Assembly: GCA_026397675.1 (NCBI GenBank)
Contig: JAPLUH010000269.1
Coordinates: forward strand, 1 to 8,819
Direction: 5' to 3'
DNA: 8,819 bases
Origin: Verrucomicrobiota bacterium
GTDB lineage: Bacteria; Verrucomicrobiota; Verrucomicrobiia; Limisphaerales; UBA9464
Every line of letters starts with the position of its first letter. Within the stretch, counting starts at the first letter, position 1. Below, in pieces: positions 1 through 7,842 of the stretch. The notes under the pieces were generated by a model. It was given only the letters and a program-made list of their open reading frames with translations, made no database searches and was not told the origin of the DNA. Made by a program: the position numbers and the translations under genes.

Positions 1-834
1 AACGGCGAAGTAGACCTCATTTCTGACCGGAAGATTATCCCCGGCGAGCTGGGGCCGGAGTTGGCCGCTCGCCCTGACTTCCACCGCTTCGATTACTTGG
101 GTCAGGACTTCATTCGATTCAACACGACGCGCAAACCCTTTGGGGATGCCCGTGTTCGCCGCGCTGTGGCTATGGCCTTAGATCGATCCCGGATCACCAC
201 CCGCATCACCCGGATGGGCGAGCGACCCAGCGCTGCGGTGACGCCAGCCGGAACCGGAGGCTACCACCCTCCGGCGGGGCTTTCCTGCGACCCGGCGACT
301 GCACGACGTCTCCTGGCCGAGGCCGGGTATCCAGAAGGGCGGGGGTTTCCAGCCATTGAATACACCTTCAATGTCGGGTCGAGGATCTACGAGCAGACCG
401 GCGTGGAGATCCAATCCATGCTCCGGGAACACTTGGGGATTCGGGTCGAGTTGCGTCCGCTGGAGTGGAAGACCTACCTCGCCGAGATGTCGGCGCTGAA
501 CTACGACTTTATCCGCGGATCCTGGGTGGGCGATTACGATGACCCGATGACCTTCCTGGACTGTTTCCTCTCCGACAGCGGCAACAATCGGACGGGATGG
601 AAAGAGGTGCGCTACGATCGACTGCTCCAAGCGGCGGCTGCCGAGGCCGATCCCCAGCGTCGGCTCGAAATCCTTCGCGAGGCGGAGACCCTTCTGGTGG
701 AAGAGGCCGTGCCGGTGACCGGCCTCTACAGTCATGTGGGACTTTATGCGGCCGATCCCCGGAAAGTCGGTGGAATCTGGCCCAATCGGATGGATGAGCA
801 CCCGTTCTTTTCCATGAGGAGGATCCGCCCATGA
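1..834 (+). CDS. oppA: Oligopeptide ABC transporter substrate-binding protein, C-terminal part (5' end outside the window)
   Basis: The frame is open from base 1, so this is the last 277 residues of a protein normally over 500 aa. It belongs to the family 5 extracellular solute-binding proteins (SBP_bac_5), which capture peptides outside the inner membrane and hand them to the OppBC permease. Visible family signatures are FNTTRKPFGDARVRRAVAMA (the conserved region where lobe residues return to the hinge), ARRLLAEAGYP, EWKTYLAEM and the SWVGDYDDPMTFLDCF segment. The last two match the E. coli OppA stretch around EWKTFLDT and WCADYNEPTSFL, which points to the OppA/MppA branch rather than nickel or glutathione binders. 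The signal peptide is not in view. The stop codon overlaps the oppB start (ATGA at 831-834), so the genes are co-transcribed and probably translationally coupled. Family assignment is firm; peptide specificity is inferred. Confidence 0.92.
   Translation, partial: NGEVDLISDRKIIPGELGPELAARPDFHRFDYLGQDFIRFNTTRKPFGDARVRRAVAMALDRSRITTRITRMGERPSAAVTPAGTGGYHPPAGLSCDPATARRLLAEAGYPEGRGFPAIEYTFNVGSRIYEQTGVEIQSMLREHLGIRVELRPLEWKTYLAEMSALNYDFIRGSWVGDYDDPMTFLDCFLSDSGNNRTGWKEVRYDRLLQAAAAEADPQRRLEILREAETLLVEEAVPVTGLYSHVGLYAADPRKVGGIWPNRMDEHPFFSMRRIRP
817..823 (+). promoter_or_regulatory. Ribosome binding site of oppB
   Basis: AGGAGGA lies seven bases before the ATG at 831, inside the last codons of oppA. 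It is a near-perfect Shine-Dalgarno sequence and fixes the oppB start. It is the only strong one found at a gene start in this window. Confidence 0.8.
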
Positions 835-1745
835 GACCCTGGATGGCACGAGTGGCCTTAATTCCCGTTCTGCTTTGGGTGGTGGCGACGCTGAGTTTTT
901 TTCTCCTACGGGCGGTTCCGGGCGGTCCCTTCGATCGAGAGCGCGCGGCGGCTTCCCGCGAGGTCGAGGCGGCCCTGAAGGCACGCTATCACTGGGATGA
1001 ACCCCTTTGGCGACAGTATGGGCGATATTTGGGCAATGTGATGCACGGAGACCTCGGGCCCTCGCTCAAGTACCGGAACCATTCTGTGAACGACCTGCTG
1101 GGTCAGACAGTGCCGGTATCCTTATCGCTGGGGGCCATGGCCTTTGGCGTGGCGATCGGTTTAGGAATTCCATTGGGGGCTCTGACGGCGTTGAAGCGGG
1201 GTGGTTGGGCAGATCACGCTGCGGTTGGGCTGACGTTGGTAGGGGTTTGCGTGCCCGTGTTTGTTCTAGGGCCTCTTTTGGTATTGGTTCTCGGACTGTG
1301 GCTTGGGTGGTTTCCCGTGGCGCTGTGGGGGCCTTGGCAAAATGCGGTGCTGCCCACACTCACCTTGGGCCTCTACTTCGCCGCCCGAGTGGCGCGCTGG
1401 ATGCGGGAGGGGATGTTAGAAGTTCTCCGGAGTCCTCATGTGCAAACGGCTCGTGCCAAAGGGTTGAGTGAGACGGCGGTGATTTTGCGGCATGTGGTGC
1501 CCGTCGCTCTGGTGCCGGTGATCTCCTACACCGGGCCCATGCTGGCAGACCTCCTCACGGGTTCCTTTGTCGTGGAGAACCTCTTCCAAATCCCTGGGAC
1601 CGGGGCCTTCTTTATCAACAGCTTCTTCAGTAGGGACTACACCATGATGATGGGCATGGTGCTGTTCTATTCCTTACTGCTCCAAGTGCTCAACCTCTTG
1701 TCGGATCTCCTGCTGCGGTGGGTGGATCCTCGAGTCGGGCTATGA
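831..1745 (+). CDS. oppB: Oligopeptide ABC transporter permease OppB/DppB
   Basis: This 304-aa inner-membrane protein forms half of the translocation channel of a peptide importer. The N-terminal helix (about 7-27) is followed by the family hallmark RAVPGGPFD and a periplasmic stretch with HGDLGPSLKY (about 72-81). Further membrane segments lie near 96-120, 130-160, 172-186, 222-248 and 272-297. The cytoplasmic coupling (EAA) loop, which docks on the ATPase, is visible at about 188-224 as REGMLEVLRSPHVQTARAKG followed by a conserved VVP. ENLFQIPGTG (249-258) and the C-terminal WVDPRVGL are also typical. Length is normal for the family. It starts at the ATG with the strong ribosome binding site, overlaps oppA by 4 nt, and overlaps oppC by 4 nt (ATGA at 1742-1745). 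Dipeptide versus oligopeptide preference cannot be read from the sequence. Confidence 0.94.
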   Translation: MRPWMARVALIPVLLWVVATLSFFLLRAVPGGPFDRERAAASREVEAALKARYHWDEPLWRQYGRYLGNVMHGDLGPSLKYRNHSVNDLLGQTVPVSLSLGAMAFGVAIGLGIPLGALTALKRGGWADHAAVGLTLVGVCVPVFVLGPLLVLVLGLWLGWFPVALWGPWQNAVLPTLTLGLYFAARVARWMREGMLEVLRSPHVQTARAKGLSETAVILRHVVPVALVPVISYTGPMLADLLTGSFVVENLFQIPGTGAFFINSFFSRDYTMMMGMVLFYSLLLQVLNLLSDLLLRWVDPRVGL

Positions 1746-2665
1746 ACACGCGTTCCTCTAGTCCGGGGCATCTGGCCTTGCAACGCTTCCTCCGCAACCG
1801 GACGGCGGTGAGCGGTCTGGTCTTCCTGCTCTTGGCCACTGCGGTGTCGGTGTTGGCTCCATGGGTCATGGCTACCGAACCGAATCAGGGCAGTGAGTCC
1901 CCCTTCGTGTCGCCCGGAGCCTCGCATTGGATGGGCACCGACATTCACGGCCGGGACCTGTTTTCCCGAGTGCTCGTGGGAACCCGCATTTCGCTTCTGG
2001 TCGGCGCGGTTGGAGCCGGGGTCAGCGTGTTGATTGGAGTGACGTGGGGGCTGGTGTCCGGATGGCGGGGCGGGCGCACCGATGCCTGGATGATGCGCCT
2101 AGTCGATGTGCTCTACGCCTTGCCCACGGTGGTCTGGGTGATGCTGACCCTGACAATTTTCGAGACTCGCTGTGTCGGATGGCTTTCGGAGCGGTGGCCT
2201 GCGTCGATTCCCGCCTTTCGATTAGCAGCGATGATGGTGTCTTTGGGTTCGGTGTCCTGGCTCACCATGGCGCGCGTCGTCCGGGCTCAGGTGCTCAGTC
2301 TTCGGGAACGACCGTTCATTTTGGCCGCCCAGTCCATCGGGGTTTCCCCGGTCCGACTAATGCTCCGGCACTTCCTGCCCCATCTCGCCGGGGTGGTCAT
2401 CGTGTACCTCACCCTGACGGTGCCGGCCGTGGTGCTCTATGAGTCCTTTTTGAGTTTTCTCGGGCTCGGAGTGCGACCACCCCAAGCCAGCCTTGGCACG
2501 TTGATCGCCGATGGAGCCTCGCAACTCAACCCGGTGCGGGTGCGCTGGTGGTTGCTGGTGTTTCCTGCTGGCCTGATGGCCTTGCTGCTGGCTGCTCTCA
2601 ACGGAGTAGGGGAAGGCCTGCGTTCCGCCTTTGAGCCGCGGGATGGGAATGGGGATCGAAATTAA
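1742..2665 (+). CDS. oppC: Oligopeptide ABC transporter permease OppC/DppC
   Basis: This 307-aa inner-membrane protein is the partner permease of OppB. The N-terminal cytoplasmic segment LQRFLRNRTAVSG leads into helix 1 (about 24-43). HWMGTDIHGRDLFSRVLVG (62-80) and TRISLLVG are the classic OppC signature. The EAA coupling loop lies at about 177-213 (ARVVRAQVLSLRERPFILAA, then SIGVSP and HFLP). ESFLSFLGLGVRPPQASLG (234-252) is likewise family-typical. Between two helices, about 140-160 (ETRCVGWLSERWPASIPAFR) looks like a slightly long loop. I chose the ATG at 1742, which overlaps the oppB stop as ATGA, over a GTG eight codons upstream inside oppB. No clear ribosome binding site precedes it, so coupling to oppB translation is likely. 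No OppD/OppF ATPase gene follows; a hairpin begins directly after the TAA. Confidence 0.94.
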   Translation: MNTRSSSPGHLALQRFLRNRTAVSGLVFLLLATAVSVLAPWVMATEPNQGSESPFVSPGASHWMGTDIHGRDLFSRVLVGTRISLLVGAVGAGVSVLIGVTWGLVSGWRGGRTDAWMMRLVDVLYALPTVVWVMLTLTIFETRCVGWLSERWPASIPAFRLAAMMVSLGSVSWLTMARVVRAQVLSLRERPFILAAQSIGVSPVRLMLRHFLPHLAGVVIVYLTLTVPAVVLYESFLSFLGLGVRPPQASLGTLIADGASQLNPVRVRWWLLVFPAGLMALLLAALNGVGEGLRSAFEPRDGNGDRN

Positions 2666-2700
2666 AAACAGGCCGGATCCTTTGTGGGGATCCGGCCTGT
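2664..2700 (-). terminator. Intrinsic terminator for the minus-strand operon, possibly bidirectional
   Basis: Positions 2668-2680 and 2688-2700 are perfect 13-bp inverted arms (ACAGGCCGGATCC and its complement) with a 7-nt loop. On the minus strand the stem runs directly into TTTTTAAT, a textbook intrinsic terminator about 70 nt after the aminotransferase stop. On the plus strand the stem starts three bases after the oppC stop and is followed by CGAAACAC rather than a T run. It could still stop or shield oppC transcripts, but less efficiently. It separates two convergent operons. Confidence 0.88.
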
Positions 2701-2770
2701 CGAAACACATTGAGATCGGTCGGGCGTGAACGGCGGCTTCGCCGGCCGAGACGGAGACGAGACTCCGGGT

Positions 2771-3926
2771 TCAGAGCGAGCGCACGAAGCAGTCCATGCG
2801 GCCGAGGCCCTTTTCGATGTTGGCCAGGCTCGTGGCGTAGCTGATGCGGATATAATCGTCGGCGCCGAAGGCGATGCCGGGGACGGCTGCCACCTTTTCC
2901 TGCTCCAGCAAACGGGCACAGAAGTTGGCCGACTTCAGTCCGGTCTTGGAAATGTTGGGGAAGAGGTAGAAGGCTCCCTTGCTGTTCACGCACGAAACGC
3001 CGGGCATGGCGTTGAGCATTTCCCAGGCACGGGTGCGGCGCTGGGCGTATTCCGCCAGCCAGCCCGGCAGGTGGGCCTGCGAGCCGGTCAGGGCCGCGAC
3101 GCCGCCTTTTTGGGCGAAGCGAGCTGAGGCTCTGGATGGCGTCGATGGCCTTGGCGATGGGTTCCGGTGCTGCCAGGAAGCCCAAGCGCCATCCGGTCAT
3201 GCTCCAGGCCTTGGCGAAGCCGTGGACGATGATGGTGTGGTCGTAGTGGGCCTGGCTGAAGCTGGCCACGCTCTTCACCTGGGCTCCGTCGTAGGTCAGG
3301 TGCTCGTAAATCTCATCGCTCATGATGAGCACACCCTTCTCGACGCAAATGTCACCCAGCGCCTTGATCTCGTCGGGCGTGTACACCGATCCGGTCGGGT
3401 TGCTCGGGGAGTTGAGGATGAAGAGACGTGTCTTCGAGGTGATGGCCGCGCGCAATTGCGCCGGGGTCACCTTGAACTCGGTCTGGTCGGTGGTCTCGAG
3501 AATCACCGGCAATGCACCCGCCAGCTTCACCATCTCGGGATAGCTCAGCCAATACGGCGCCGGGATGATGACTTCATCGCCCTCTTGGCAGGTGGCTAAG
3601 ATGACATTGTAGCAGGAATGCTTGCCGCCGTTGCTGACGATGATTTGCGAAGGCTTGTAGGTCAGGCCGTTCTCGCGGAGGAACTTGTCGGCGATGGCCT
3701 GGCGCTGTTCCGGGATGCCGCTGCTGGGGGTGTACTTGGTGAAGCCCGCAGCCAGAGCGGCGGCCGCGGCGTCCTTGATGTGCTGGGGCGTGTCGAAGTC
3801 GGGTTCACCGGCTCCGAAACCGACAACATCCTCGCCTTTGGCCTTCAGTTCCTTGGCCTTCGAATCGATGACGAGGGTGAGGGATGGAGACAGCGAGGCG
3901 GCGCGGCGCGCGATCGAATAGTTCAT
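2771..3926 (-). pseudogene. aspC: Class I PLP-dependent (aspartate-type) aminotransferase, frame-broken
   Basis: This is a fold-type I aminotransferase of the bacterial AspAT Ib kind. It would exchange an amino group between aspartate (or a related amino acid) and 2-oxoglutarate in the cytoplasm using PLP. From the ATG at 3926, residues 1-266 are good: GAGEPDFDTP, KYTPSSG with Tyr65, NSPSNPTG with Asn176, SDEIY with Asp204, and GFAKAWSMTGWR with the Schiff-base Lys239 and phosphate-binding Arg247. After DAIQS the frame is lost. The correct C-terminus continues in another frame (FAQKGGVAAL...GAFYLFPNIS...DDYIRISYATS, with the carboxylate-binding Arg) to the TGA at 2771-2773. Homologues have roughly HSTSNPTS between IQS and FAQ; here only 10 nt lie between them, so about 14 nt seem missing. 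Restoring them gives 389 aa, a normal length. As written, the first frame would run out of frame to 2598. No clear ribosome binding site is seen. This is either recent inactivation or an assembly error. Confidence 0.88.
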
Positions 3927-3929
3927 TTG

Positions 3930-3969
3930 AAAAATCGGGCGCGAGGTTGGGGTGAGCCAACGCCCGCGC
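3930..3969 (-). terminator. Imperfect hairpin with T run just before the aminotransferase start
   Basis: On the minus strand GCGCG (3965-3969) pairs with CGCGC (3939-3943), and GTTGG (3957-3961) pairs with CCAAC (3946-3950). A small internal loop and a 6-nt apical loop separate the arms. CCGATTTTTC then follows and ends three bases before the ATG at 3926. It has the shape of a weak intrinsic terminator for the DUF2723 gene, whose stop is at 4008-4010, or of a leader hairpin controlling the aminotransferase. The stem is imperfect and the call is tentative. Confidence 0.35.
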
Positions 3970-4007
3970 AAGGCAGATTTTTGGGTGGGGTGTTTTTTTG
4001 GCGTGGA

Positions 4008-5372
4008 CTACTTCGGCAAGAGGATGCCCTTGAGGCGTGGATCTCGGGCGGCCTGCTTGCGCAAGTCAATGGCCTTAGGGTCTTGGGCGAGGCGGGCGTC
4101 GCTCAGAGCCAAGGCTTTCTGCAGAGATTCGACTCCGCTGTCCTTGAGGCCGGAAGCGATCCGGACGGCTGCCAAGTCGTACCAACCTTCGGGGCGGGTG
4201 GGTTCGGCCGAGGTGTATCGGGCTAGAGCTCTTTCGACTTTGTCCACCCGGCCCAGTTGACGGTAGCCATCGACCAGTGACAGGAAGACCTCGGGCCGGG
4301 TGCTGCTGTTGGTCAGCAAGACTTCCAGAGCGTCCACGGCTTGGTTGCTTTGTCCTGCTGAGAAATACGCTGAGGCTAGATCAAACACGGACTTGGCGTC
4401 CGCATTGGGTCCAGAGGCCTTGGCTTTGGTTTGGGCGTTGGCGGTCGGTGCAGCTCCCTTTTGGATGCCTTCGAGTTGCTCGACGAGGTTGCGGATCCCG
4501 AGGTTGTCAGCATCGAAAATCTCACAGGTTTTGGCCACCATGAGTGCTTCCTCGTAGCGACCGATCGTGGCGAGCAATTGGGAGTAGTTGAAGACGGTCT
4601 CCGGGCTGTACGGGCAGAAGGCGAAGGCTTGTTTCAGAGCGAACTCGGCTTCCTTGATCATCCGCTGCTGGACTTGCGGGCTTGCGGGTGGCGTGTTGAT
4701 TCGGGTCGAGTAAATCGATTTTCCGATGGCATTACGCAGTTTGGAGAAAGCCTTCTGCGCGTTGTCGTCGCGGACGAAGGCCGGGTCGCCCTTGAAGCCA
4801 GTCAGGTCGCGTTGCAAATAAGTTCTGAGCGCCCAGTCGCACACTTCCCGGGCCGGGGTTTCATAGGTGATCCAGTTGCCGATGAAGCGCTCGGAGTACT
4901 GGCTCCAGTACTCGTGGTCGCGGCGGACCATTTCTTCGGTGATCTCGGGCACCGGATTCCGCTCGATCTTCATGATGATGCCATAGGGCGTCAGATGCGG
5001 GTACATCCAGTCGAGGGGGAAGGATTCTTCGATGTAGAACTCGTGCGTGGGGTTCTTGTCGAAGATGACCTTGGTGAGCAGGCCGTTGATTTGCATGACC
5101 GCCACCTGTCCTGAAACCGAGATGCGCCCGTCGGGCAGTGAGAAAACCTGTTCACCGGGCTTCAGATTGTTGGGGTACCGTTTGGCCGCATCCATGGTGT
5201 ACTCGGAGAAGGCCTTGCTCGCGTCTTCGGGGGTGGCCGAGAGGATTTCGCGGTCGGGGTAGAGCCCGCCGGGGCTAGCGGTGAAGAGGCCCGGGTAGGC
5301 GCTTTCCAGCAGCAGCCGGTTCAGGCGGATGCGATTGGGCGTCGGCGGGTTCTGGACGGCGAAGGCCTGCAC
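4008..5372 (-). CDS. C-terminal TPR region of the DUF2723 protein (frame-split 3' part of the same gene)
   Basis: This 454-codon frame starts at a GTG without a ribosome binding site and overlaps the 3' end of the upstream DUF2723 frame by 98 nt. It is most likely not a separate gene but the continuation of that protein after a frameshift. Residues about 8-170 (NPPTPNRIRLNRLLLESAYP, then EFYIEESFPLDWMYPHLTPY and RDHEYWSQY) look like the extracytoplasmic domain that follows the membrane part in verrucomicrobial DUF2723 proteins. Residues about 255-288, 327-358, 361-393 and 395-428 look like TPR helical hairpins (NYSQLLATIGRYEEALMVAK, LASAYFSAGQSNQAVDALEV, LVDGYRQLGRVDKVERAL, WYDLAAVRIASGLKDSGVES). 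TPRs usually bind proteins, so this end may hold or select substrates. A low-complexity linker (about 306-325) separates the first repeat from the others. The frame ends in TAG 81 nt before the aminotransferase start. Confidence 0.8.
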   Translation of the reverse strand: MQAFAVQNPPTPNRIRLNRLLLESAYPGLFTASPGGLYPDREILSATPEDASKAFSEYTMDAAKRYPNNLKPGEQVFSLPDGRISVSGQVAVMQINGLLTKVIFDKNPTHEFYIEESFPLDWMYPHLTPYGIIMKIERNPVPEITEEMVRRDHEYWSQYSERFIGNWITYETPAREVCDWALRTYLQRDLTGFKGDPAFVRDDNAQKAFSKLRNAIGKSIYSTRINTPPASPQVQQRMIKEAEFALKQAFAFCPYSPETVFNYSQLLATIGRYEEALMVAKTCEIFDADNLGIRNLVEQLEGIQKGAAPTANAQTKAKASGPNADAKSVFDLASAYFSAGQSNQAVDALEVLLTNSSTRPEVFLSLVDGYRQLGRVDKVERALARYTSAEPTRPEGWYDLAAVRIASGLKDSGVESLQKALALSDARLAQDPKAIDLRKQAARDPRLKGILLPK

Positions 5373-7686
5373 ATGGGGTGGCGAATCGGGCGGAGTCTTC
5401 GGCCAGCGAAGGACCGCGAAGAAGTTGGTTCAATTTGTCGGCGACCGCCTGCGGAGTGGAGGCTGCGCCCAGAGAAGCTTTCAGGTGCTTAGACAGCGGA
5501 TCGGTGCCCGCAGTGACCTTGGCGGTGAATGCGGCGAAGTCCTTGAAGTGGTCGGCTTTGAAGAGGGACTCACCGGCCCGTCGGTCTTCTTCAATGGAGG
5601 CTCCGAGACCCTGGACCACGCGATCAAGCGGCGCGAAGAGCGAGGCCATCGTGTTGGTCTTACCCCGAGCCTCCGACTTGGTGTCGTTGAGCATGCCCAA
5701 GAAAAACGGCTTGTCGTACTGGTACTGATCGGAGCGATTGTAGTGGGCGCGGATGTAGTCGAGGTAGGTATTATCGGCCAAGGCATTCTGCGTGATGATG
5801 TACACGTCACGGCGGTCGAATCCGGGATCCAAGCGGTGCTGAGCCGGGGTGAATGACTCGGCAAAGATCATGTACGTCGGGCAGAAGCGCCCTGGATCGG
5901 TGCCGCCGTAGAGGACGGCATGCGGGGCCATGGCCGGGTAGAGGGGGGCGCCATTGGTGCTCTTCGGCGTCTTACCGTGGCCGGCATCGCGGCCGGGCTC
6001 GAACATGTCATGGCCGAACCAGTAGCCGAAGAGGTGGCCGCGTTGCTCGTTGTCACCCCAGTGCGAGAGAATCGAGTCGAAGGGGATGAGCGCGAAGATG
6101 ACTAAAACCGGTGCGATGCGAAGCTTCTCACGGTTGAGAACGACCCATCCGGTGAACGCCACGGACAGGGTCAAGCTCAAGGCTCCTGCCACCCGCAGAA
6201 TGGTGAAGTTGGTACTTAGATAAATATCGACAAATTCGTACAGGTTGAAGGCGCAAGCCACGGCTCCGCCCACCCACATGAAGAAACGGGTGTTCCCCTT
6301 GTTGTATTGCGTTACCAGCAATGCGGCCACGAGCGCCAGGCCGTAGCCGACCGCCAGTGCAATGACGGTGTGGGAAGTGGTGAAGAAGACCTTCACCAAC
6401 TCTTTGGCCGACTTGTCGATGCCGGGGTTGAGGAGAATTAGTAGTAGGACGGCCAGACACAGGTAGATGGCCGAGAGGCCGATGAGCCAAGCCCGTTCGC
6501 GTAGGCGCATCTTCTTGAGGAAGGCAAAGGGTACGAGACCCACGAGGAGATTGGCCCAGTTAAATTCTTCTCGGGCCCCTTGGGCATACATCCACAACTG
6601 GCGGAAGATCACCACCGGATCGGTACTCGGGTTGGTCTTTTCATACTGGCCCCGAGTGAACGCATGAACGAAGCCCTCCCAGGTGCGGGGGTAACCCCAG
6701 TTCATGGGCGGGTTCGAGGCCGAGGCGATGGGCATGTACAAGTAGAACGCCGCACCCACAGCGAAGGCTCCTCCGGCCAACAGAACGACATGGAGTTGGT
6801 CGCCGAGTTTACCGGTCTCCGATGCGAGCCAAAGCATGGCGGCCAACGATCCAAGGCCGACCAGGTTGTAGATCATGAAGACCGGCAAATTGCCCTCGAA
6901 CGTGTGAATCTTACCAGCGAAGTGGGCCAGCAAGCCCAGAAGCCAGATGATCGTGTTGCCGAGGAAAAAGTCCCGACCCAGGCGCTTGTCAGCCGCCGCG
7001 ATGGCCACCTCGATGCCCATGGCTGCCACGATCAAGGTCTGGTGATTGCAAAGACACAGCCCGAAGAGGAAGAAGACCCAGTGCAGGTACCGGCGGCGGT
7101 CCGGTTGGTACATCCACATGAGCAACAGACAGAACATGCCCACGAGGTTGAGCACGGCTAAGGTGTACACTTCGACGATGACGCCCTGGCTCCAAATGAA
7201 TCCATTGAAGCCCAGCAGCGATCCGCCGACCCAGGCCGCCACGAAGGTAATGGCGTTTTCAGTGCGGCGCGGCAGGTCTTTGAATAGGTCGATGCCTTCC
7301 AGAATGAGGCTCGATCCGCGGGAGATGAGCAACGCGGTCAGGCCGGCCGAAAGCGCAGCGGCCACGGCCGAGGAAACCGCCACCCGCCAAGCGATGCTCG
7401 AGAACGGAAGGATCTTGGTGAAGAGCCAAGAGTAGATCGTCCACACCGGATAACCGGGAGGGTGGGGGACGCCCGCATACATCGAGCCCACAGCCAATTC
7501 ACCGGAGTCTTCCAGCGTGAGGTCGGGTGCCACGGTGTACAGGTAACCGGCCATGACAAACAGCGTCACCAAGACGAAGGTCAGCCAGTCCATGGGACGA
7601 AATAATCGACCGTTGGATTCGGCCGTCGTCGCGTTGGGGGCGAACTGGGCCGAGGTGGGCGGTCTGGAAGAATGTGTGGTTTCCAT
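5275..7686 (-). CDS. DUF2723 (TMEM260-like) multi-pass membrane protein, putative protein O-mannosyltransferase, frame-split 5' part
   Basis: This 803-codon frame is native for about 769 residues; the final 34 or so are out of frame. After a short polar N-terminus, helix 1 (about 34-52) is followed by DLTLEDSGELAVGSMYAGVP and HPPGYP, the DUF2723 hallmark. Asp60/Glu63 are the acidic loop residues expected of a GT-C glycosyltransferase fold. Many more helices follow to about residue 560, then an extracytoplasmic part with GHLFGYWFGHDMF, LYGGTDPGRFCPTYMIFAES and RRDVYIITQNALADNTYL. The Pfam family is now linked to human TMEM260, a protein O-mannosyltransferase; transfer of that activity here is inference. 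Removing one base from the GGGG at 5375-5378 (plus strand) joins this frame to the TPR frame ending at 4008 and gives about 1225 aa, within the family range. The ATG at 7686 has no clear ribosome binding site; the ATG at 7593 (MDWLTF) is an alternative start. Confidence 0.88.
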   Translation of the reverse strand: METTHSSRPPTSAQFAPNATTAESNGRLFRPMDWLTFVLVTLFVMAGYLYTVAPDLTLEDSGELAVGSMYAGVPHPPGYPVWTIYSWLFTKILPFSSIAWRVAVSSAVAAALSAGLTALLISRGSSLILEGIDLFKDLPRRTENAITFVAAWVGGSLLGFNGFIWSQGVIVEVYTLAVLNLVGMFCLLLMWMYQPDRRRYLHWVFFLFGLCLCNHQTLIVAAMGIEVAIAAADKRLGRDFFLGNTIIWLLGLLAHFAGKIHTFEGNLPVFMIYNLVGLGSLAAMLWLASETGKLGDQLHVVLLAGGAFAVGAAFYLYMPIASASNPPMNWGYPRTWEGFVHAFTRGQYEKTNPSTDPVVIFRQLWMYAQGAREEFNWANLLVGLVPFAFLKKMRLRERAWLIGLSAIYLCLAVLLLILLNPGIDKSAKELVKVFFTTSHTVIALAVGYGLALVAALLVTQYNKGNTRFFMWVGGAVACAFNLYEFVDIYLSTNFTILRVAGALSLTLSVAFTGWVVLNREKLRIAPVLVIFALIPFDSILSHWGDNEQRGHLFGYWFGHDMFEPGRDAGHGKTPKSTNGAPLYPAMAPHAVLYGGTDPGRFCPTYMIFAESFTPAQHRLDPGFDRRDVYIITQNALADNTYLDYIRAHYNRSDQYQYDKPFFLGMLNDTKSEARGKTNTMASLFAPLDRVVQGLGASIEEDRRAGESLFKADHFKDFAAFTAKVTAGTDPLSKHLKASLGAASTPQAVADKLNQLLRGPSLAEDSARFATPCAGLRRPEPADAQSHPPEPAAAGKRLPGPLHR

Positions 7687-7842
7687 TCGAAGGATCGAAT
7701 CGGTCGTGGTGCCGTCTGGGGAGCGTTCCCCCTGCGGACTGACCCGATAGTCTGTAATTGGAGGGGCGGGAGCTTGGGTTTGTCGACGCGAAATTGACTC
7801 CGATGGACGACTCGGTGGTCGCGAGGAACTCGCAGGAGTTAG

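Noticed and set aside
178..984. Long minus-strand ORF opposite the oppA and oppB genes (268 codons)
   Set aside because: Arg/Pro-rich shadow frame of well-recognised genes in GC-rich DNA, with no domain or ribosome binding site.
1718..1741. GTG start for oppC at 1718
   Set aside because: The ATG at 1742 overlaps the oppB stop in the usual ATGA arrangement and gives the normal OppC N-terminus.
2748..2763. Three short GAGAC repeats and a 5-bp hairpin (2730-2743) between terminator and aminotransferase stop
   Set aside because: Too short to distinguish from chance, and there is no T run or link to a known element.
2598..2770. Minus-strand extension of the aminotransferase frame through the terminator into oppC
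   Set aside because: This tail is the out-of-frame product of the frame break; its sequence is Arg/Pro-rich with no family similarity, and the true C-terminus is in another frame ending at 2771.
3927..3971. Upstream TTG start for the aminotransferase at 3971
   Set aside because: The family N-terminus begins at the ATG at 3926 (MNYSIARRAASLSPS); the extra 15 residues overlap the hairpin and have no family character.
5275..5420. Programmed ribosomal frameshift joining the two DUF2723 frames
   Set aside because: No slippery heptamer or downstream stimulatory structure is evident at the overlap; a base error or mutation in the four-base run is simpler.
7753..7799. Promoter-like TGTAAT (7753-7758) and TTGACT (7794-7799)
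   Set aside because: Neither has a matching partner element at 16-18 bp spacing on the proper side.
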